A stretch of 23,121 bases of DNA, taken from contig KN882732.1 of assembly GCA_000934455.1 (NCBI GenBank), forward strand, positions 66,334 through 89,454. The letters are read 5' to 3'. Below, piece after piece: positions 11,201 to 20,200 of this stretch. Below the pieces are notes generated by a model. That model did not search any database. It was not told where the DNA came from and saw only the letters and a list, made by a program, of their open reading frames with translations. Numbering within the stretch: the first letter of the stretch is position 1; every line of letters begins with the position of its first letter. The position numbers were made by a program, and so were the translations under genes. This DNA comes from Apostichopus parvimensis (taxonomy: Eukaryota; Echinodermata; Holothuroidea; Aspidochirotida; Stichopodidae).

Positions 11201-14200
11201 CTTATCCACTAAAGAGCCTGTGTAAGAGAATGTAACAGTAAGTGGGCCTGACATTCCTAGCAGGATCCAGCCAGCCTCTGAAGAAGATCCTACGTCAGGC
11301 CCTACTTACTTTTACACATGCTTTTAAAAGAAGCAGAAATGGTGAAACTGTGATAAACATCTCAACAGTTTGAAAGTTATTGGGAACCAAGTGTTGCACA
11401 GATATAATATTCAATTCTTTCACGGGCAGAAGAAAGAAAGACAAAAACGAAGAAAAAAGTAATAAGAAAAAACAGGATTTGTTTTCTACAATTTTCAACA
11501 GCACTTGTGACTTTCAACAGCTTTTGGTCAGAATTCCTTTTGCTTAAGTGACAGTATTCTACATTAATTATTACACCAACAAATTTTCAAATTTGCGTGG
11601 ACAGAGGGAGGCAGTCAGAGTGTGGGCTAGGGGGGTGGGAGGTTAGAAGTGGGAGGTATGGGAGTGGGCAGCTGGTTGATAGGGCGGGGAGCTCAACAAT
11701 GAACCTTCTCTAATCACTGTCTTAACACAGAGCAAACACAAGACTACTATACCTTAAATTAATGTATTTCTATGTTTATTGAATGCTTAATTTACAGGGA
11801 GTAAATTATCCAGTATCACACCGCATAAATGCTATGCAACATTGGTGAATTGCTACACAAGTGCAAAATATGTAGAGCAGAGTTTGTACTTGGGATCCAT
11901 CGCATTTTATGAGAGACAAAGTTCAAGCATTCAAAAATTGCTACACAAACTCATTACACACGAACAATCGCATTTTTATGAGAAAAGGTTTGAAGCATTC
12001 AAGACATTGCTACACAAAAATTTGAACACTAATATATTCCCTGTATTGCTTACAATGAATATGATGATTCTTTTCGAACAAGACTACAAATTTTCTATAA
12101 AGGTTGCTGTTTCTTCTTGTTTCCCCTCCCCCCCACCTCTTCTTTACCTCTTGTTTGTGTGGCTTTATCTCTTGCTTAAAGTTCTGTAAACGGGAGCTGC
12201 CTGTAGAAGCATCTAATTTCTCCCGCTCTGCTCCACTTTGTTATCTCAATTATTTTCTATAATATTTTTAATATTATTCCTTCGTTTATATATATATATA
12301 TTTTTAATATAATAAGCTGTGTCAATTTTAATCTTCATATTCTTATTTTAAGGGTTTTGTCATTTTTTTGTCATTGTAAAGCGCTCTTGAACATGCTTAA
12401 GCATGAAAAGAGCGCTATATAAATTTGGTAAAATAATAATAATAATAATAATTTTAAACAAAAGGAAATAAACTGGACAGAACTGAAGACTGAGACAGCC
12501 CTACTGACCGAAGACTCACCTTCGCGTGGTACTGTAAATCAACCGCCTTTACCATAGGGTTAGTGTACAGAAGTTTTGTGACCATTATCTGGTACCAATC
12601 CCCAGCTAGATCTTGAAGTTGATCCAGAACATCTTGTTTTCCAGCTAGTATCTGTATGAAAAAATAAAGTGAGTTCAGTTTAGACCTCAGGTTTTAACAT
12701 TTTGCAAGAGATGGTTTGTTAGATTTCAATTATTGATGATTTATTGCTGAAAAGAAAAATTCAGTTAATCATCTTCAATAGTCGTATTTATATAATAATA
12801 ATAATAATAATAAATAAGTTCTTAATATAGAGCCAAATACCAAAAGGCCTCTAGGCGCTTTACAAAACCTAAAACAAATAGAAACAAAAAGACAGAGAAA
12901 GATTGATGATTTATGTGAAACATCAGCCAACAGGGAAAAATTTATCCGTTAACAAATCGTAAAATGGTATCCAAAATGGGCGAACTGCTACACAAGTCCA
13001 AGGGATGTATACCAGGTTTAGTTTTTGCACAGGAACACATAGTATTTTGAAAAGAGACAAATTTCAGAACCTTCAAAACTACACACAATTTTAAAACACA
13101 AAATTATTCCCTGGCCAACTACTGTATATATGCAGTAAAATTTTATATTTGAAATTTATCACTAAAAGTGATTTTTTTTTTTCCTGAGAATTTACCTCTT
13201 TTAGTTTAGGTACACTAGAGTGCAAATTGCAGTATTGGTTAATAGCTCACATTACTGGATGTCAACTAGCAAATTATAACAGATGACAACTAGTCATACC
13301 AGAAAGGTTGCAAATAACAAAATGAAGTTAAAAAGTCTAGGGATACTGGGTGACAAAGTCTAACAAAATTTTGATTTATAACTAGCAATAATGGATGATA
13401 CCTATTAATATCATAAGATTGCCACTAACAAACAGATTATCACAACTACTAACAACTGATTTACACATAATAACAGTGAAAGATGGTCATCATCAACAAT
13501 ATAGTATTACAACTATCAAACCTAAACACAACTATCAATACCTAAATACAACTATCAATGCTGGAAGACAACTATCAACACTGAAATATTCCTACCAGTA
13601 TGAATCACAGATCATCTCATGCCAGTTCTGTAATTTTTAACTAATATGCCCTATCTCACTGCACCATGCCTGCAGCAATCTGATAGTATGAGTGCAGGTT
13701 AAGGAGTGCTATTATTGTGGGGCAATAGGTAAGTATTAAAGGAAGCAACCAAATACGAGATAAATCTGAAAATGTACTTTCGTTACGAAACTCTTAATCA
13801 CATATCATGATACAGAAGGTGATATACATTCATCTCTCACCAACTTTTTGCTTCATCAGCCTCCTTTGATAACGTAGATAGTTTCTGTGACTTGCGCTCG
13901 ACCAAAACCAAAACCAGTTTCTTCCTTACCTATTTTCCTAATGACCTCTTACTTCTCCCCCTCCCCCCCCCCCACCCACCTCAAAGACATGGAATTTACT
14001 TTCCTTTCTTTTTCATTTACTATAATAAGAATAAGAACTATTTAGAGTTCAACTCACTTTACAAATGGTTTCTAATGGTTGGTAAGATACAAAAACTCCA
14101 TCCTCCAGTAACTGCTGACATATTTCCTGCCAATTTCTCCATTTCAGATCAAATTCTGCCAGTGACTGCCGACTGAAGACACTGAAAACTGGCATCCGTC

Positions 14201-17200
14201 TCATAAGCTCATCAATCCTTGCATAAGCCTTTGGAAGTTAAAAGGAAAAGCAAACATGTGAAATTCCTAAATGGTACTGTTATTTCTCTGGATGTATCAT
14301 TAAGGCACATGAACTCGCTTTTGCGCAAGTGGGAAGGTTTTCTGACCCACGATATTATGGACTTTGGAATGGAATACCAAGATATCTTTAAAAAAAAACG
14401 TAACTACGAATGGTCATTTTTCCAATCGGGTAAACGTGACTAAATTTCCCAGCCACTACCTACCTTAGTTCTATAGTAAATAAAGAAGAAAATATTTATA
14501 ACTGGATGAACACAAGAACGCTACGAAAGCAATGAAGAAAAGAAGAAGTATAACCCATCCCTGCCTATTGAGTCCTCCCCTCCCCCTCCCCTCCCCCTCC
14601 ACCTGAATATCATTCAGAAAACTGAAGAATGACACACAGTATGAGCTCAAGAGGTTGATTGTGGCAGTGATGATGGGTTACTTCCATTCTTACCCCATGA
14701 ATGTCTTGCTGGGTCTCTGGATTCATAGACAACAAATGCCTTGCCTCTGACAGCCTTCCTTGTAGAACATAAATATAAACCTGAAGGGAGGTAGGAATTA
14801 AAAACAGAAAATTACAAACAATATTGCAATGTAAATGATGAAGGTAACCTGGTATTGTTACTGTTGTAACTTTAAGCTCATTATAATAAACAAGCCATGT
14901 AAGATTGACACATAAACTGGATTCAAATTGATCAAAGTAGTTACACAAATGCTTAATCCAATACAGAAATGTTCTGTCCCACATATAAAATGTTGTTTTG
15001 TTTGTAAAAATGTTAAGGTTTGCCTAAATTTGGTCGTCCCTGTTTCAGGCGCGTAGCCAAGGGGGGGGCGAAGGGGGCAGCCGCCCCCCCCCTTGAGCAT
15101 ATTTTTTTTTAAATTTTTTTAAAATTTTTTTTTAATGTTTTTATGATATCGCTAGTAATTTCAAAAGAGAAAATGCTAAGATGCAACTTACAAGGCCTGG
15201 GAAGTGCCATTTCCAGCGATCTGGGAGGCATTTTCAGCCAAAATTTTCTTGTACGCTTTGCGCCAACCATGGTGGCGCTACGCTTAGATAGTATGCAATG
15301 CCATATCTACGGCTCTGAAAATTTTTCTACATTTTCGCCCCCCCCTTGGCAAATTCCTGGCTACGCGCCTGCCCTGTTTGCAATTTTGGTGGACTTAAGT
15401 ACCAAAATATGTTCTCAATCAGAAACTTAGTCTTTGCATTCAAAGTGAAGCAGGGCACATTCCTATGCTCATTTAAACGGAGTAAATAACAGACAACACA
15501 ACCCTGGAAACAATCACTAAGTAGTACTGAATCCAAGCCTGTCCAACTTGAGAGTTAAAAACAGCTGATTGGCAAGACTTCTCTACTTAAGGTTCTTACT
15601 AATATAACGTTCTGATACAACGTTCTAGAATTCTCTAGATGTCAACTTACGTACCCAACCCTCTTTGACTTCCTTTAAATTGGCTTTAAAAAATCATTTG
15701 TTAGATAAGTACTGATCCTTTCTTTCTTATTTTTTCTCCCTGCTTCTTTTTATGTGGTGGGGTGAGTGGGATTCATATAAGTTAAAGTTTAGTAATAAGT
15801 AAATCAATTAATTAAGTATAGACGGTGGCCTGGAATTTATATAAGCATTGCTTCTGCCAGGTCTCCCCCGCAGTGATAATTACATTGTAAATAAGATTGT
15901 TCTTGTGATAACTGTATGTATACTTCAACATTTTGATGCTTTTGTACTATCTTCTATGTACTTTTTGTATTATCATCTTGCGGATTTAAAGAGAGAATAA
16001 AATAACTCACCGCAGACCAGTAATCCTTGCTAATGTTTATCTCTCCTTCAGATATTATCCTGGCTGCCAGAGAATCCGCATCAGTAAAGTGAAGTTTAAC
16101 CCAATCCAGGAGCTGCTGCAGAATGACGCCACCTGAAAGCAAAATACATCTGGATCAGATCCTGCAACGTCCTATACAAAATACATCTGGATCAGAGCCT
16201 ACAACATCCTATACAAAATACATCTGGATCAGATCCTGCAACATCCTATACAAAATACATCTGGATCAGAGCCTACAACATCCTATACAAAATACATCTG
16301 GATCAGATCCTACAACATCCTACACAAATACATCTGGATCAGATCCTACAACATCCTATACAAAATACATCTGGATCAGATCCTGCAACATCCTATACAA
16401 AATACATCTGGATCAGATCCTGCAACATCCTATACAAATACATCTGGATCAGATCTTACAACATCCTACACAAATTTATTTCTAAGGATGGAAATGCTTT
16501 TATAAAAATTTAACAACTGTTTCTGAAAAGAAAACATATTCTGAGGGGGACAGAGAGAGAGGTGAAAGTGTTTTCTCATAGAGAAACAGGTTTGGTCTTT
16601 TGGGAAGGGGTGGGGGGGCAAATATGATTAACTATAAGCAGCAGGTTCGGCACATGCATTCAAACAACTGATATACAGTTTAAGAAGCAGTATTTAATAT
16701 ACAATGTAACACATTGCTCGAAAATAAGTATGGTACTAGCAAAGAGAGAATGCAATAGGCATGGCTAAGAAAATCCCTCTGTTGAATGGGCTATACCCCT
16801 GATATTGAAAGTGGTGGTCACAACTCAAAAGTTGTCAGACACTGTTGGAAGGTTGCCAAAACTTTGGAAGAAAGATATACTTGTTGAAAATATCATGTGA
16901 AAATCTCGGATATAAATTATATTTCTTTGTCTTTTAATACAGAAGTTGCAAAACATATGTCAAACATTTAACAACCAAGCAAACTTAATCATATAAACAT
17001 TTACCTTCAAGATACCTCCCCCCCCCCCTCTTAAACACCCCTTGGCCCAGCCAAAACTTATGCCACTGGAGGACGCCACGGTGATGAAGGTGAAAATTCG
17101 GGTCACATACCAAAGACGTGTGAATACTATTGATTTAAATAACACTTGCGTCTTTCTCACTTGAATTTTCATAATGAAACCTCAGAAAGTGTTTATTAAT

Positions 17201-20200
17201 GTTAGAATTTAACATTCGATTCAAACAACAATCAGTATTTTGTTCTCTGTCCTTGCTGGTTGAGCCTAATCATTTGACCAGTTCTTTCATCGACATACAT
17301 AACTCATTTTGCAATTCGTAGCTTTCGAACTGGACAAACATATTTCATGCTTGTTATTATTTACCTGGCAAATTTTCAATATAGAGTATTTCACAGAGAT
17401 TCCAGATGAGTTCTAGCTGCTGATAGAGTTGGCACATATCCTTATAGGTATCTTGGTCACCCTCATCCTCTGCCATATCTAGGGGTAAGTTTTATTGCGT
17501 CAACGTTAAAATAATTTCAACTTAAAGATTGAGGTACAGTAACAAAATGAAAATGTTTAATGTGCAGACAGTAAAAGATAATCTCCTTTTCATGAATAAA
17601 AACATAAAACATTTAATATAGAGGGATATAAGGTTGATATAACACTATTGGATCCAAGCAAAGGAAATTTATGGTCACATGAAGAAAGTGACCAAATCTT
17701 CCAATCCAAACAAAAATTCTTTAGAATATGTAGTTTTGCTAAGTAAGGACGTATGATGAGTATTAACTAAGGTCAAAGTTGGCAAAAGTTATCAGAGGTT
17801 TATCTTTAAAATTGATTTGCTTTATAATACTTCAACCCTGAGAAAATTGCGCGTAACTAACTGTGAAAATAATATTGTAGAAGCAGCATGCACCTACTGT
17901 ACTGTAGCTTTAACCACACAAGTAATACAAGGAATGAATGAAACAAAAATTAGGCAAAATGGGCAAAGGGTGTGAAGTCCCAGTAGGATAATGGTGAATA
18001 ACTAAGATCATGTAACATTGGCTCCAACTTCATTAGGTACTAAGGGGAAAAGAACATATAAAGTAACTTAATGGAAATTACCAGATGCAGCCTTTCTAAG
18101 GTCCTCCAGACACTCCATCATTGCAACTCTGTAGCGACGGCTAAATTTTACAAGTCTAATAAAAGAAAATAATTAATATTAAAGATGTCATTATCGTTAA
18201 CTTTACAAAATTAAAATATTGCATGAGATAAAGAAATGTTGTAAAGGTGTTACAGATACCGATACAATTTAACCTATTTTGTTACTAAGAAAATTAAGAG
18301 ATGTGAAAATTGCTATGCAAAATGAAAACACTGAATTATGCTAAGAGTTTTTTCAAACCTTCATTCCATCAAATACAACTTTTACAAATCGTGAGACTGT
18401 GAGAAAGTAGGTGTCCTTTATCTTTCAACTTGCAATAACTAGGAGTGTTAGCTCAGTGGTTAACGCCGGTGCCTTCCAATCATAAGGTCCCCAGTTTAAG
18501 TCACTCCAAGATTAATGTTTGTCGTCCAGTTACAGACTTGTTGACAATTGACAATTCATAATCATGGACGTAAATATGAATCTAAGAGACTGACTTCGGT
18601 CAGCTTACGACTTTGATAAGCCTAGGAGGCTTCTTAGCGAGTCCCTGCTTGCAGGAGGATCTAAAATACATACTGTACATACATAACAATGTATCAATTT
18701 GTCTATCACTTTTCCACTACAATTGCATAATTTAACCTAACATTACTGGGAAATAATTTCATAGTACCATCAAATTTTCTGAAGCAGTTTTGAGAATTTA
18801 TAATTTTGTTAGCAATACAATACTGCAGTTTTGTGAACCGAAAATTGCTATACACCTTTATACACAGCGGGTAGCATTTTGCTGTGCTATGGCAGATACA
18901 TTGTATCCTGCTGCCCCCTACCACATTAACATTTCTGATGTAGTCAAAGGCATCTATGTTTCATTTGCACTTACTGAGGCTTCTTTGTCCCATCTGTGGC
19001 ATCAGACGTGTGCTTCTGAAGTGATGTAAATATCTCTGGAGTAACAAACAATAAAAAATATACAATTAGCTGCAAGCTGTCAAACTTCCTACACAAACTG
19101 AACAATTATCACTGATGGAGTTGTATAATAACGCAAATATTTTCATCTTTCAAATAAAGGTCTTATCATAAATGATCATCTGAAACTTTTGTAATCATGA
19201 CATGAGTTAGTTCAAAAAACAATTGGCACAACCCTTCCCAATCTTACCTAATTTTACCTGGTACTTAAATGCTCAAAACAAAAAATTAATCTTTGCAATA
19301 TTTACTGAGCATGCAGCTCAGTGGTTAACCAGCCGTTGCAAAACAGATCCTTAGCAAACTACTCAAATTACAAAAAGCACTCTGTATAAGATTCTCTTCA
19401 TACCATGAGACTGGGCTGCTAGCTTTCTGGTTGCTGGGTAGTGCATGTCTGTTTGCCATCTGACATCATGGACAGCTAAAGATTTTTGAAGTTTAACAGC
19501 TACATCAGCTGCAAGAATGTCAAAAATAAGATAAGAAACAGAAATCAATTCCAAGTGTGAAACTATAAACAACCATCAATCACTCCCAAGAACTTAAATG
19601 CTAAGAACTCAAAGAGGCTTCTAAAAAAAACTCAGTTTTGGTACGGAATAGCTAGTTGTACATAAATCTGTTACGTATCTTTCAATGACAGACTAAGTGA
19701 TTTGTAGTACTACCTCATTACAAAATGCATAATTTTCACAAAAATTTTGCTTAATTTGAATTCCTTAATTCCTGAAATTTCAGTAAATATGTGATATGAA
19801 TGTTACCCTCTCCCGCCAGGTATCTGGTTTTTCCATCTCCAGAGAATAACATAAGTTGAAGTCCTTGTCCCCATCTGGCACTCAGTAAGTTATCTTGGCT
19901 GCCACATTCAGGAATAATCTATGAATCAAGTGTAAAGGAGATGCACTAGCAAATGGCCTAACTTGTCACAGTGAAACAAGGAAACATAAAGCTTTTATTT
20001 TGAGACACTTTCTTGAAATATTCCACCCATTCAGCTGAAATACGTAGACAGTAAAATTCAATGCATGCACAATTACGAAAATATTTTTCCTTGCTTTGAG
20101 CAACTTGACTTTCGACCTTTTTCTGGTGTAATCTGGTCAAACCATCGATGAAATCACATGGCTGAAGGATAGAACTGAACCACTTAGCATAATCATGTAT

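Noticed and set aside
11842..12189. 115-codon plus-strand frame as a LINE-encoded protein
   Set aside because: It starts inside the GCTACACAA repeat and ends in a low-complexity hydrophobic stretch. None of the conserved reverse transcriptase C-terminal motifs seen in the other remnants is present.
14610..14984. 124-codon minus-strand frame as a separate gene
   Set aside because: Its only protein-like part is NUP85 exon 8 (14694-14780). The rest is intron read through the acceptor and donor.
16139..16476. Regular 37-bp repeats as a CRISPR array
   Set aside because: There are no unique spacers: the whole unit repeats end to end. The setting is a eukaryotic intron.
18790..19029. 79-codon plus-strand frame
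   Set aside because: It is antisense to NUP85 exon 4 and its introns and resembles nothing.
19308..19340. GCAGCTCAGTGGTTAACCAG, an A-box-like word
   Set aside because: The match is short, with no B box or SINE body after it, so it could be chance or a tiny fragment.
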